A stretch of 64,000 bases of DNA from UKL13-2 sp036394575 (GTDB taxonomy: Bacteria > Pseudomonadota > Gammaproteobacteria > Burkholderiales > Usitatibacteraceae): the NCBI GenBank assembly GCA_036394575.1, contig DASWEY010000022.1, positions 4,902-68,901 of the forward strand. The letters are read 5' to 3'. How positions within the stretch are numbered: the stretch's first letter is position 1; every line of letters starts with the position of its first letter. A program made the position numbers and the translations under genes. Positions 21,317-30,221 of the stretch are shown here, piece by piece. Below the pieces are notes generated by a model. It was not told the DNA's origin. It made no database searches and saw nothing but the letters and a program-made list of their open reading frames with translations.

Positions 21317-23146
21317 ATGTCAGTCAAAAAGCGTCTTATTCCCGCACTCGTTGCATCCGCGCTTGCAATCGGCGCTCCCGCCGCGCAGGCCACTACTTTC
21401 AGCGGCGTTTATGTGTTCGGCGACAGCCTCTCGGATTCGGGGTTTTTCCGTCCGGTCCTGGTCGCCGGTGGCTTGACACCCGCACAGGCAGCCGCGGTGG
21501 GCCGCTTTACCACCAATCCCGGCCCCGTCTGGTCGGAGCTCGTCGCCAGCTATTACGGCGGCAATCCGAACCCCAGCAACGCCGGTGGCGGCATCTACGC
21601 CCAGGGTGGCGCACGTGTGTCGGCCGCATCGGCTTCCACGCCGGCCGGCGCGACACAGCGTCCCGTCACTACACAAATTGATGAATTTCTTGCCAGCGGT
21701 CGTGCCAACTCGAAGGCGCTCTATGCCATCTGGGCGGGCGCCAACGACCTGCTGCAGGCCGGCGCAGGCGGCGTGCCCTTTGCCGCCGCCATTCCCGGCC
21801 AGGTGGCCAGGCTCCAGGGCGCCGGCGGCAAGTACATCGCCGTATTTGGCTTGCCGAATCTAGGCCTGACCCCGGGCGCGCAAGCAGGTGGCCCGGCAAC
21901 CGTTGCCGCGCAAACGCAGGCGGCAGTGGGATTCAACATTACGCTGTTCAATGCGATCGCCGCATCCGGCCAGAAAGTCATGGCTGTCGACACCTTCTCG
22001 CTGTTGAACGAGATCGCCGCCTCGCCTTCCACTTATGGCTTTGTGAACATCACCACGCCGGCCTGTACTGTGGCACTGCCGAATTGCAGCACGGCCACTA
22101 TGGTCGCGGTAGGGGCCGATCAGAACTACCTGTTCGCCGATGCCATCCATCCAACCAGTGGCGCCCACGCCATCATCGCCGATATGCTGAAGGCAATGAT
22201 CGACGGCCCGAACGCCTATTCGACCATGGCCGAAGTGCCGCTGGCCACGCGCGCCGCCCATGTGCGCTCGCTCGATGAAGGCCTGCGCACCGGCGCCACG
22301 GCGGAAGTCGGCAAGGCGACTGCCTTTGCGGCAGGCGACGGCGGCAGGTTCGATATCTCCAGCGGAGAGCAAAAGGTCTATTCGAAGTCGAATACCTATG
22401 CCGCCACCGCCGGCGCCACGATCCGCGTTTCCGAGGCCACCACGCTCGGTGTCGCCATTGGCCAGTCCAAGGCCGACGCCACCATGGGCTCGCTGGGCAA
22501 ATACAAGCTGAACGAAACCACGCTGTCGGCGTTTGGCGGCTTCCAGGGCGAAAGCTTTTACATCAACGCCAGCGGCTCGGTGTCCGATCTGCGTTACAAC
22601 GATATCGAACGCAATGTGAAACTGGGACCGGCAACGCGCACCAATCGCGCCAGCACCAAGGGCAGCAATGCCTCGGCCACCCTGGCCGGCGGCTTCGACT
22701 TCCCGTTTGGCAAGTTCACCGTGGGGCCCCTCGTTTCGTATTCGACGCAGAGCGTCTCGGTGACCGGCTTTACCGAAAATGCCGGCTCGACGCCGCTGTC
22801 GACCGATCTGCGCATGGACGACCAGTCGCGCGTCTCGCAGGTCGCAAGCCTTGGCATTCGCGCCAGCATGGCGCTGGGCAGCTGGACGCCGTTTGCGCGT
22901 TTCACGGTGGACCGCGATGCCAAGGGCGGCGAACGCGATGTGAGCGCATCGCCGGTAACCATCGCGCAGAACATCAGCTATGTGGTGCCGGGCTTCACCT
23001 CCGACAAGGAATGGGTGACCGCCACCATCGGCGTGCGCGGCAAGATCAGCCCGCGCCTGGGCGTCTCGGTGGTCTATACCAATGTTCACAGCCGCAAGGA
23101 CATCAAGCAGGATGGCGTAACCGCCAACTTCGCCTACATGTTCTAG
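21317..23146 (+). CDS. GDSL esterase autotransporter (EstA/EstP-like)
   Basis: 609-aa type V secreted, surface-anchored esterase. Signal peptide 1-25 ends at AQA. The GDSL passenger domain (about 30-305) shows the nucleophile block FGDSLSDSG with Ser37, the GAND block near 142 (AGANDLL) and the Asp-X2-His pair near 275-278 (DAIHPTSGAH). From about 350 a C-terminal autotransporter beta-barrel follows, with alternating patterns, ending in Phe (FAYMF) as required for BAM insertion. GAGGAG precedes ATG. The 116-bp upstream region is unusually AT-rich. A strong terminator follows, so this is a single-gene unit. Confidence 0.94.
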   Translation: MSVKKRLIPALVASALAIGAPAAQATTFSGVYVFGDSLSDSGFFRPVLVAGGLTPAQAAAVGRFTTNPGPVWSELVASYYGGNPNPSNAGGGIYAQGGARVSAASASTPAGATQRPVTTQIDEFLASGRANSKALYAIWAGANDLLQAGAGGVPFAAAIPGQVARLQGAGGKYIAVFGLPNLGLTPGAQAGGPATVAAQTQAAVGFNITLFNAIAASGQKVMAVDTFSLLNEIAASPSTYGFVNITTPACTVALPNCSTATMVAVGADQNYLFADAIHPTSGAHAIIADMLKAMIDGPNAYSTMAEVPLATRAAHVRSLDEGLRTGATAEVGKATAFAAGDGGRFDISSGEQKVYSKSNTYAATAGATIRVSEATTLGVAIGQSKADATMGSLGKYKLNETTLSAFGGFQGESFYINASGSVSDLRYNDIERNVKLGPATRTNRASTKGSNASATLAGGFDFPFGKFTVGPLVSYSTQSVSVTGFTENAGSTPLSTDLRMDDQSRVSQVASLGIRASMALGSWTPFARFTVDRDAKGGERDVSASPVTIAQNISYVVPGFTSDKEWVTATIGVRGKISPRLGVSVVYTNVHSRKDIKQDGVTANFAYMF

Positions 23147-23166
23147 TCGGCAAATCCGCAGCACCG

Positions 23167-23197
23167 AAAGGGCCGTGCACTTGCACGGCCCTTTTTT
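23167..23197 (+). terminator. Terminator of the esterase autotransporter gene
   Basis: 13-bp arms AAAGGGCCGTGCA/TGCACGGCCCTTT followed by a further T run; 20 bp after the stop codon. Confidence 0.92.
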
Positions 23198-23238
23198 CTT
23201 CGGCTTTCCGTTTCAAACATCGCATGCGATGATGGCGC

Positions 23239-23550
23239 ATGAAGTGCGTCTACACTGCGGCCAACCTGCCGGATGCTCAGCTGCTCCACGACCTGCTTGA
23301 ACAGGCCGGCATCGCCGCCCATATCTTCAATGCCAACGCGATGGGTGCCCTCGGCGAATTGCCGCTGGCGGCCGCCTATCCGCAGGTGTGGATTGCGCAA
23401 CTGCATCAAGAAGCGCATGCACACGCTGTAATCGCCAGCTATCAGCAGCGCGGCCCGGCGCTCGCGCAGCGCATCTGCGGCGGCTGCACCGAAAGCAATC
23501 CCGGCGAATTTGATCTGTGCTGGAACTGCGGCCAAACCCTGCCGGCCTGA
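23239..23550 (+). CDS. DUF2007 domain protein with C-terminal zinc ribbon
   Basis: 103-aa soluble protein. Residues 1-70 read as the DUF2007 'putative signal transducing' fold (KCVYTAANLPDAQLLHDLLEQAGI, then PQVWIAQ). The C-terminus adds a zinc-ribbon-like knuckle pair: Cys80/Cys83 and Cys94/Cys97. No function is established for the family; it resembles PII-like small regulators in size. Its stop codon is directly adjacent to the stop of the convergent SemiSWEET gene, with no base between, so there is no room for a terminator. Confidence 0.85.
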   Translation: MKCVYTAANLPDAQLLHDLLEQAGIAAHIFNANAMGALGELPLAAAYPQVWIAQLHQEAHAHAVIASYQQRGPALAQRICGGCTESNPGEFDLCWNCGQTLPA

Positions 23551-23805
23551 TTAGCTGAACTTCAGCTTCATGATGATGATCGCCAGGGCCAGCATCAGGG
23601 TAACGATATTGGCGCCGATGATCGGCCAGGCGCCGAGCATCAGGCCATAAGCCAGCCAGCACAGAATGCCGCAGCAGAAAATCACGTACATCGGCAGCGA
23701 AACATCGCGCGCCGACTTCGTTCGCCAGATGCGCACCACCTGCGGCACAAAGGCGAAGGTGGTGAGGCAGGCGCCGATGCTGCCGATCACCTCGGGCGCG
23801 ATCAT
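23551..23805 (-). CDS. SemiSWEET family sugar transporter
   Basis: 84 aa with three hydrophobic helices, the half-size bacterial form of SWEET transporters that works as a homodimer. The first helix holds the PQ-loop-like TTFAFVPQVVRIWRTKSARDVS motif with the conserved proline hinge. The substrate is unknown (mono- or disaccharides in studied cases). It overlaps the queuosine-precursor transporter gene by 4 bp and is translationally coupled to it, an odd pairing. Confidence 0.92.
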   Translation of the reverse strand: MIAPEVIGSIGACLTTFAFVPQVVRIWRTKSARDVSLPMYVIFCCGILCWLAYGLMLGAWPIIGANIVTLMLALAIIIMKLKFS

Positions 23806-24539
23806 GTCTTCAGCGAGAACGGGGTGAAGTTGGTATTGCGATCATAGTAGTCTTCGGCCTCCACCTTCTTCAGCCAGGCGACGATCTTGTAGGTGACCGG
23901 GGTGAACACGACTTCGACCCCGACCTTGGTCAGGAACTGCGCCAGCATGATGGTGGGCAGCTTGTCGTCGGGGATGATGCCGCTGGCATAGAAGGCCAGC
24001 GGGTAGAACAGCATCGAGTCCACCGCCTCGCCGAAAATGGTGGAACCGATGGTACGCGTCCACAGATATTTGCCGCTGGTCATGATTTTCATCTTGGCCA
24101 GCACAAAGGAATTGACGAACTCGCCGCAGGAAAACGCGATCAATGAGGCAATCGAGATGCGCCAGGTGGTGCCGAACGCCACCTCATAGGCCGCCTGGTT
24201 TTTCCAGAACGGCGCGGGCGGCAGCGCCACCACCACATAGGCCATCAGGGAAGCAAAGGCCAGCCCGGCAAAGCCGGCCCAGATCACGCGCCGCGAACGC
24301 GCGTAACCGTAAACCTCGGTGAGGATGTCGCCGAACACATAGGAAATCGGAAAGAACAACACGCCGGCGCCGAAGGTCAGCGTGCCCAGGAAAGGCACAT
24401 CCCATTGCGCAATCTTGGCGGGGCCGATCAAGTTGGAACAAATCAGCACGGTGACGAAAGCCACCATCACGAATTCGTAATAGCGATAGCTGCGTTGCGA
24501 TTTGGGGGATGCAGCCGTCGCGGTGGAAGGGTTTTGCAT
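23802..24539 (-). CDS. yhhQ: Queuosine precursor transporter (VUT family)
   Basis: 245-aa inner membrane protein of the DUF165/VUT family, with about six membrane helices (CSNLIGPAKI, GAGVLFFPISYVFGDILTEVYGY, RTIGSTIFGEAVDSMLFYPLAF). E. coli YhhQ imports the queuosine precursors preQ0 and preQ1. The block FGDILTEVYGY is typical. queF, for preQ1 synthesis, is also in this window (54412), so the organism may both make and import precursors. Its downstream partner is the SemiSWEET gene. The N-terminal 25 residues are polar and Ser/Thr-rich. Confidence 0.92.
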   Translation of the reverse strand: MQNPSTATAASPKSQRSYRYYEFVMVAFVTVLICSNLIGPAKIAQWDVPFLGTLTFGAGVLFFPISYVFGDILTEVYGYARSRRVIWAGFAGLAFASLMAYVVVALPPAPFWKNQAAYEVAFGTTWRISIASLIAFSCGEFVNSFVLAKMKIMTSGKYLWTRTIGSTIFGEAVDSMLFYPLAFYASGIIPDDKLPTIMLAQFLTKVGVEVVFTPVTYKIVAWLKKVEAEDYYDRNTNFTPFSLKT

Positions 24540-24703
24540 GAGGTTGCCCTGACTCGGTGGAGATTTGGTTTATTGAGGCTTGATTGCTTGCACCGGACTT
24601 GATTGCGTCCCGGTGTTGAAGCGAGCGGAACTTTAAATTTTCCTCGGGGCAATTGCAAACCATTTTGTTGTTCCGGCGTTCATCCCGAACGCAAGACGAA
24701 ACT

Positions 24704-24772
24704 CAAACTCTAGCGTTGGCGCGGCGTTTGGGGCATTTTCTCCCCAAACACCGCGCCAAATGACGATCTACG
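24704..24772. repeat. 69-bp palindromic repeat, copy B
   Basis: Plus strand: CAAACTCTAGCGTTGG, then GCGCGGCGTTTGGGG, then CCGCGCCAAATGACGATC. It is oriented opposite to copy A. The last bases include the TAG stop codon (24768-24770, minus strand) of the SpoU methyltransferase gene, so the repeat end supplies the stop. The 164 bp between the yhhQ start and this repeat show no gene. Confidence 0.75.
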
Positions 24773-25565
24773 ATTTCCGCTGCCGCTGTCTCGTCAGTTC
24801 AAACAGGCACACCGCTGCCGCTGCGGCTGCATTAAGTGATTCGATTTTCCCCGGCATGGGGATGCTGACCTGCAGCGACGCCGCGCTCAGCAATTCTGCG
24901 GAAAGACCAGCGCCCTCGTTGCCAACCAGAAAGGCAGTCGGCTGTCGCAAATCGCAATCGTAAAGCGTCTGCTTGGCAAGCGGCGCCAGGGCCAGTGACT
25001 GCGTACCTTTCTGCTGATGCCAATCTTTGAGCCAGGCAATCAGATCGACACCTTCGATAATATTGATCGCGAAATGAGCGCCCTGCCCGGCGCGCAACAC
25101 TTTCGGCGACCAAGCGAAGGCGCTGGTCTTCGACAGCAGCACATCCGAGATGCCGGCGGCAGCCGCGCTGCGCAGCATCGAGCCGACATTGCCGGGGTCC
25201 TGCACATCTTCGAGCAGCAGGATGGCGTTGGCATTTTTTGCGACAGGTTGCGGTGACGGCGTGGGCACAATCGCCATCACCATCGAGGGCGATTCGAGCG
25301 CGGAGGCTTCCTTGAGCAGGGCATCGCTGAGCACATTGATGTCGGCATTGCCGGCGTCTTGCAGCAGGGCGACAACTTCAGGGTCGTCGAGTGCGGATTC
25401 GGCGATCACCAGTGACTGGGTAGCGCCGAGTGCCTCGTGATACGCGCGCACCAGGTGAATGCCATCGAGCACCGTGAGCCCCGCCTTTTTGCGATCGCGC
25501 GAGGAATGCGCAAGGCCGATCAGCTGTTTGACGAAGGCATTGTCACGGGAGCGAATGGCTTTCAT
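24768..25565 (-). CDS. SpoU-family RNA 2'-O-methyltransferase
   Basis: 265-aa SPOUT methyltransferase: an N-terminal substrate-binding domain (RDNAFVKQLIGLAHSSRDRKKAG) and the C-terminal trefoil-knot domain with its three motifs LEDVQDPGNVGSMLRSAAA, FLVGNEGAGLS and IPMPGKIESLNAAAAA. It is related to RlmB/TrmH (rRNA 2'-O-ribose methylation); the exact target nucleotide cannot be read from sequence. The start codon overlaps the rnhB stop by one base (TGATG). The C-terminal TAG lies inside palindromic repeat copy B, so the last few residues may have been set by insertion of that element. Confidence 0.93.
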   Translation of the reverse strand: MKAIRSRDNAFVKQLIGLAHSSRDRKKAGLTVLDGIHLVRAYHEALGATQSLVIAESALDDPEVVALLQDAGNADINVLSDALLKEASALESPSMVMAIVPTPSPQPVAKNANAILLLEDVQDPGNVGSMLRSAAAAGISDVLLSKTSAFAWSPKVLRAGQGAHFAINIIEGVDLIAWLKDWHQQKGTQSLALAPLAKQTLYDCDLRQPTAFLVGNEGAGLSAELLSAASLQVSIPMPGKIESLNAAAAAAVCLFELTRQRQRKS

Positions 25566-26149
25566 CAGCTCTCCCAGTCGCGGGCGGCGGCGCGCACCGG
25601 TGCGAAGCTGCGGCGATGGATGGGGCAGGGGCCGTGGTCGTTCAGGGCGCGCAAATGCGCGGCGGTGCCATAGCCCTTGTGCTGGGCAAAACCATAATGT
25701 GGGAAGCGTTCATGCATCGCCACCATCTCGGCATCGCGCACGGTTTTGGCGAGAATGGACGCGGCCGAAATTTCCGCCATCAATCGGTCGCCTTGCACCA
25801 AGGCACGGCTGCGCAGGGAGGTTTTCGGCACATGCAGGCCATCGACCACGACCTCATCCGGCACCATTCCCAGCCCTTCGATGGCGCGCTTCATCGCCAG
25901 CAGGGTGGCCTGCAAAATATTGATGGCATCGATCTCTTCGACGCTGGCGCTGGCCACACAGCAGGCCAGGGACTGGTCGCGAATGAGAATGGCCAGATGA
26001 TCGCGGCGTTTTTCGCTGAGCATTTTCGAATCCGCCAGGCCGGCAATCGGGCGCGATGGATCGAGAATAACCGCTGCCGCATACACTGCCCCGGCCAGAG
26101 GGCCCCGCCCCGCTTCATCCACGCCGCAAATCCGCATCGCCGGGCGCAT
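25565..26149 (-). CDS. rnhB: Ribonuclease HII
   Basis: Removes ribonucleotides and RNA primers from DNA-RNA hybrids. 194 aa with the type II active-site opening CGVDEAGRGPLAG (Asp11, Glu12), a third Asp near 103 (VVDGLHVP) and the C-terminal HYGFAQHKGYGTAAH block. MRPAM gives two possible ATG starts; the upstream one is shown. It lies 13 bp after lpxB, as is common in proteobacteria, and overlaps the SpoU gene. Confidence 0.96.
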   Translation of the reverse strand: MRPAMRICGVDEAGRGPLAGAVYAAAVILDPSRPIAGLADSKMLSEKRRDHLAILIRDQSLACCVASASVEEIDAINILQATLLAMKRAIEGLGMVPDEVVVDGLHVPKTSLRSRALVQGDRLMAEISAASILAKTVRDAEMVAMHERFPHYGFAQHKGYGTAAHLRALNDHGPCPIHRRSFAPVRAAARDWES

Positions 26150-26162
26150 GGGTGTGACTGTG

Positions 26163-27356
26163 CTAGGCCGCAGCGGGCTGGGTGCTGCCGGCGACCGCAG
26201 CGCCTTCAGACTGCGCCAGATGCCTGGTCAGGAACGGTCGCAGTGCATCCCTGACCCTGGCCGCGTTATCGACCGCCAGCGAGGCATGAATTTCAGCGAA
26301 GCGGCCGCGCAGACGTGCCGCCGCATCCTTGTGCGTCAGCCAGTTGCCGAGGGCGCGCGCCAGATTTTTCGGCGTGGCGTCATCCTGCAGCAGTTCCGGC
26401 ACCAGCCACTCGCCGGCCAAGATATTGGGCAGGCCAACATAGGGAAGATAGGCTTTTCTGATCATCAGCCGATAGGTGGTGGGCGACATGCGATAGGCAA
26501 TCACATGCGGACAGCGCAGCAAGGCCGCTTCGAGCGTCGCGGTGCCGCTGGCCACCAGGGCGACGTCGGCGGCGGCCAGCGCAAAATTGGCATGGCCGAA
26601 AAGAATCTGGATCGGCAGATCCTGCGCGCCCAGTTTCCAGCGTGCCGCGTCGAATTGTTCGCGCGTCTCGCGCGTGGCCAGCGGCACCAGGAAGCGCGCG
26701 GACGGGAATTGTTTGATGAGTTGCTTGGCAGTCTCGATGAACAGCTCGGCGTGGTACTCAAGCTCGCTCTGGCGGCTGCCGGGCAGCAGTGAAACAATCA
26801 GCTCATCAGGCTTGATGCGCAATTGCTCGCGGGCCAGATCGCGCTGCCCCGTCTGCGGAATGACATCGGCGGTGGCGTGACCGACGTAGGTGGCGGGAAT
26901 GCCTTCCTTGGCATAGATCGCCGGCTCAAAGGGGAACACGGTCAGCATATGATCGATCGCGCCCTTGATCTTGTGGATGCGCTCGCCGCGCCACGCCCAG
27001 ATCGACGGACTGACGTAATGCACGGTGGGAATGCCGGCATGTTTCAGCGCGCGTTCCAGGCCCAGGTTGAAATCGGGGGCATCGATGCCGATGAAGACAT
27101 TGGGGCGCTCGCGCAGCATGCGATCGCGCACCTGCCGGCGTATCGACAGGATCTCCCGGAAACTCTTCAACACCTCCACGTAGCCGCGCACCGCCAGTTT
27201 CTCCATCGGGAACCATGAAGTTGCGCCGGCGGATTCCATTTTCGGTCCGGCAATGCCGACAAATTCCAATTTCGGGAATTCTTCTTTCAGGGCCTTGATC
27301 AGCAGGCCGCCAAGCAGATCGCCGGAGATTTCCCCGGCCACAATACCTATTTTCAT
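26163..27356 (-). CDS. lpxB: Lipid-A-disaccharide synthase
   Basis: Joins UDP-2,3-diacylglucosamine and lipid X into the lipid A disaccharide at the inner membrane. 397 aa, GT-B fold family GT19. Recognisable: KIGIVAGEISGDLLGG at the N-terminus, GIDAPDFNLG, HYVSPSIWAW and LLPGSRQSE. The start is ATG 27356, 7 bp after the lpxA stop. A TTG at 27374 would overlap lpxA and is less likely, although neither has a strong Shine-Dalgarno. The C-terminus has an Ala-rich tail beyond the usual end. Confidence 0.96.
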   Translation of the reverse strand: MKIGIVAGEISGDLLGGLLIKALKEEFPKLEFVGIAGPKMESAGATSWFPMEKLAVRGYVEVLKSFREILSIRRQVRDRMLRERPNVFIGIDAPDFNLGLERALKHAGIPTVHYVSPSIWAWRGERIHKIKGAIDHMLTVFPFEPAIYAKEGIPATYVGHATADVIPQTGQRDLAREQLRIKPDELIVSLLPGSRQSELEYHAELFIETAKQLIKQFPSARFLVPLATRETREQFDAARWKLGAQDLPIQILFGHANFALAAADVALVASGTATLEAALLRCPHVIAYRMSPTTYRLMIRKAYLPYVGLPNILAGEWLVPELLQDDATPKNLARALGNWLTHKDAAARLRGRFAEIHASLAVDNAARVRDALRPFLTRHLAQSEGAAVAGSTQPAAA

Positions 27357-27363
27357 GGGGCGA

Positions 27364-28143
27364 TTATCGAACAATGCCGCGCGTGCTCGCGCTCAGGAAA
27401 TCGGCCAGTATTTTCAGCTCCGGCTGGGTAGCTGCCTCGGCAGACAGCGTGGACCTGGCTTCTGCAAATGTCAGCCCGGAACGGTACAGGGTCTTGTAGG
27501 CACGTTTTATCGTGGCGATCTGTTCCGGCGTGAAGCCGCGGCGCTTGAGACCCTCGGCGTTGATGCCCACCGCCGTCAAGGGATTACCGCCGGCAGTGAC
27601 ATAGGGCGGAATATCCATCAGCACCACACTGGAAACGCCGCACATGACATGCGCGCCGATCTTCACGAACTGGTGCACGCCGGTGAAACCGCCCAAGGTG
27701 GCCCAATCGCCCACGTGAACATGGCCGGCCAGTTGCGTGCAATTGGCGATAGTGGTGCGGTTGCCGACCTGGCAGTCGTGCGCGACATGCACATAGGCCA
27801 TCAGCCAGTTGTCGTCGCCGATGCGGGTAATGCCTTCGTCCTGCACGGTGCCGCGATTGAAGCTGCAATATTCGCGGATGGTGTTGCGATCACCGATGTC
27901 GAGACGCGTGGGCTCGCCCTGATATTTCTTGTCCTGGTTGGCCTCGCCCAGCGAGACAAAATGGAAAATGCGGTTGTCGCGGCCGATACGGGTATGGCCG
28001 GTGATCACGGCATGATGGCCGACGGTCGTGCCCTCGCCGATTTCCACATCGCCGTCGATAACGCTGTATGCACCAACGCTGACGTTGGCGCCCAGGCGGG
28101 CGCGCGGATCGATGATGGCGGTCGGATGAATCCTTGCGCTCAT
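27364..28143 (-). CDS. lpxA: UDP-N-acetylglucosamine acyltransferase
   Basis: First step of lipid A synthesis: transfers 3-hydroxyacyl from ACP to UDP-GlcNAc. 259 aa of left-handed beta-helix hexapeptide repeats (IHPTAIIDPRARLGANVSVGAY onward). The catalytic His is in VHVAHDCQVG and the substrate loop GVHQFVKIG follows. Its ATG overlaps the fabZ stop by 4 bp, so translation is coupled. Part of lpxD-fabZ-lpxA-lpxB. Confidence 0.96.
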   Translation of the reverse strand: MSARIHPTAIIDPRARLGANVSVGAYSVIDGDVEIGEGTTVGHHAVITGHTRIGRDNRIFHFVSLGEANQDKKYQGEPTRLDIGDRNTIREYCSFNRGTVQDEGITRIGDDNWLMAYVHVAHDCQVGNRTTIANCTQLAGHVHVGDWATLGGFTGVHQFVKIGAHVMCGVSSVVLMDIPPYVTAGGNPLTAVGINAEGLKRRGFTPEQIATIKRAYKTLYRSGLTFAEARSTLSAEAATQPELKILADFLSASTRGIVR

Positions 28144-28586
28144 GCAATGGTCCTCATGGTGCAGATCAACTCGGCGACGCAGGCCACCTGGCCGTCGACG
28201 CTGGCCTTGACCGCGAACTTGAAGATGCCGCGCCGTTCATTGACCAGCGTCGATTCGAGGATCAGGGTGTCGCCCGGGACGATGGGCCGCTTGAAACGCG
28301 CGCCGTCGATACCGGCGAAGTAGTAGACCGTCTTGTCGTCGATCTTGATGTTCTGGGTCTTGAGCGACAGCAGGGCCGAGGCCTGGGCCAGCGCCTCGAT
28401 GATCAGCACCCCGGGCATGACGTGGTAATGCGGGAAATGCCCCTCGAAAAAAGGCTCGTTCACGGTAACGTTCTTCAGCGCCTTGATCGACTTGCCGAGC
28501 TCAAGCTCCAGCACCCGGTCGACCAGCAAAAACGGATAGCGGTGAGGGATATATTCCTTGATTTCGTTGATTTCCATGACGCTCAT
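28140..28586 (-). CDS. fabZ: 3-hydroxyacyl-ACP dehydratase FabZ
   Basis: Dehydrates 3-hydroxyacyl-ACP in fatty acid elongation and competes with LpxA for its substrate. 148-aa hot-dog fold: PHRYPFLLVDRV, the catalytic His in FEGHFPHYHVMPG and Glu in EALAQA. The start is ATG 28586, which overlaps the lpxD stop (ATGA) and has GGGAGAG six bases upstream; ATG 28577 is the alternative. Confidence 0.96.
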   Translation of the reverse strand: MSVMEINEIKEYIPHRYPFLLVDRVLELELGKSIKALKNVTVNEPFFEGHFPHYHVMPGVLIIEALAQASALLSLKTQNIKIDDKTVYYFAGIDGARFKRPIVPGDTLILESTLVNERRGIFKFAVKASVDGQVACVAELICTMRTIA

Positions 28587-29587
28587 TTTTTCTCTCCCAG
28601 TTCCTTGATGGCTTTTGCCATGGCGTCGAGCCTGCGCAAATGCACGGCATTGCGCAGCCAATCGCGGTGCGTCATATGCGGCATCCCTGAAGTATAAGTG
28701 CCCGGCTCGGTGATCGACTTGGTAATGAAAGTGTTCCCCGAGATGATCGCCTCGTCGCAAATTTCGATATGACCGGTGATCGAAGCGGCGCCGCCGATCA
28801 TCACATGCTTGCCGATACGGGTGCTGCCGGCGATTCCGGTGCAACCGGCGATCACGGTATGATCGCCGATCGCGCAGTTATGACCAATCTGCACCAGGTT
28901 GTCGATCTTGACGTCATTGCCGACCACGGTGTCGTCGAGCGCACCGCGATCGATGGTGGTGTTTGCGCCGATCTCGCAATCGTCGCCAATAACGGTCCGG
29001 CCGGTCTGCGGAATTTTCAGCCAGCTGCCCTTTTCCGGCGCAAAGCCGAAGCCGTCCGCACCGATCACGGCGCCGGCATGGACAATGCAGCGCGCGCCGA
29101 TGTGGCTGCCGGCATAGAGTGTGACCCGGGCATTCAGGCGGGTGCCGGCCCCCACGGAAACCTGCGCGCCGAGCACGCAGCCCGGTCCGATATAAACGCC
29201 TTCGCCGATGACGGCGCCCTCGCCGATGGATACAAATTCCGCGATCTCGGCGGTCGCGGCGATGCTAGCGCTTGCATGCACCACCGCACCCGGATGCACA
29301 CCGGGCCGAACTTGTGGCGGCGGCGAGAACAGCTGCGCGACCCTGGCAAAATAGGCGTAGGGGTTGGCGGCGACGATGCGCGGTTTTGAAGTGACATCGC
29401 GATCACCAGGGCTGACGATCACCGCCCCCGCCCGGGTGCTTGCGAGCGCGGCGCGATATTTCGGATTGGCCAGAAAGGTGATTTGCCTGGCGTCCGCGTT
29501 ATCAATGGTGCCGACGCTGCGCAGCGGCTGATCGACCTCGCCGACAGCCTCGCCACCCAGCTTATGGATAAGATCGCGCAAAAACAT
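28583..29587 (-). CDS. lpxD: UDP-3-O-(3-hydroxymyristoyl)glucosamine N-acyltransferase
   Basis: Third step of lipid A synthesis. 334 aa: an N-terminal uridine-binding domain (1-100, GGEAVGEVDQPLRSVGTIDNAD) and a hexapeptide-repeat beta-helix (about 105-320) with the catalytic His in QIGHNCAIGDHT. The short charged C-terminal helix ends in GEKK. It lies 93 bp after skp and overlaps fabZ. Confidence 0.96.
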   Translation of the reverse strand: MFLRDLIHKLGGEAVGEVDQPLRSVGTIDNADARQITFLANPKYRAALASTRAGAVIVSPGDRDVTSKPRIVAANPYAYFARVAQLFSPPPQVRPGVHPGAVVHASASIAATAEIAEFVSIGEGAVIGEGVYIGPGCVLGAQVSVGAGTRLNARVTLYAGSHIGARCIVHAGAVIGADGFGFAPEKGSWLKIPQTGRTVIGDDCEIGANTTIDRGALDDTVVGNDVKIDNLVQIGHNCAIGDHTVIAGCTGIAGSTRIGKHVMIGGAASITGHIEICDEAIISGNTFITKSITEPGTYTSGMPHMTHRDWLRNAVHLRRLDAMAKAIKELGEKK

Positions 29588-29680
29588 GATCGGGGAATCC
29601 CAAGATACCCGCTGCGGTGCAGCGCACCCGGCGCGCAGCGCGGTAAATTATTATTGCGCCGCCGCAGCGCAGATTACTGG

Positions 29681-30193
29681 TTACTTGTCGGCAAGCGCCT
29701 TGATCACTTTATCGGTGATGTCGATGCGCGCGCTGGCGAATACCGCTTCCTGGAGAATGAGATCGAATTTTTCCTTCTCGGCGATTTCATTGATTACCTT
29801 GTTGGCACGCTCCTGCAGCGAGGCCAGTTCCTCATTCTGCCGCAGGGTCAGATCCTCGCGGTATTCACGGCGCATGCGCTGGAAATCGCGCGTCAGCTGC
29901 GACAACTGACGTTCCTTGACGGCACGGTCGGCTTCGGACAACGTGACCGCCTCTTTTTGCAGCGTGACCTCGGTATCGCGGCCCTGCTTTTCCATCTTGT
30001 CGAGCTCGGCCTTGCGCGTGGCGAACTCCTTTTCCAGCTTGGTCTGCGAGCGCTTGGCCGGCACCGATTCGCGCAGGATGCGTTCCTGGTTTACAAAGCC
30101 GATCTTGAGATCGGCCGCTTCCGCCGCAAGCGTGGTCAGCGCCGGCAGGCTCATTGCCGCTGCCAAGGCAGCCATCCGCAAAAATTTGTGCAT
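29681..30193 (-). CDS. skp: Periplasmic chaperone Skp/OmpH
   Basis: 170-aa chaperone for outer-membrane proteins on their way to BamA. Signal peptide about 1-25 (MHKFLRMAALAAAMSLPAL...AEA), then the Skp pattern IGFVNQERILRESVPAKRSQ and a long charged coiled coil (about 45-140), ending IDITDKVIKAL. Two in-frame ATGs lie 6 bp apart; GAGGGG with six bases of spacing favours 30193. Directly after bamA (28 bp). Confidence 0.94.
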   Translation of the reverse strand: MHKFLRMAALAAAMSLPALTTLAAEAADLKIGFVNQERILRESVPAKRSQTKLEKEFATRKAELDKMEKQGRDTEVTLQKEAVTLSEADRAVKERQLSQLTRDFQRMRREYREDLTLRQNEELASLQERANKVINEIAEKEKFDLILQEAVFASARIDITDKVIKALADK

Positions 30194-30221
30194 GCTCATC
30201 CCCTCATTCACACGTCGCCGC

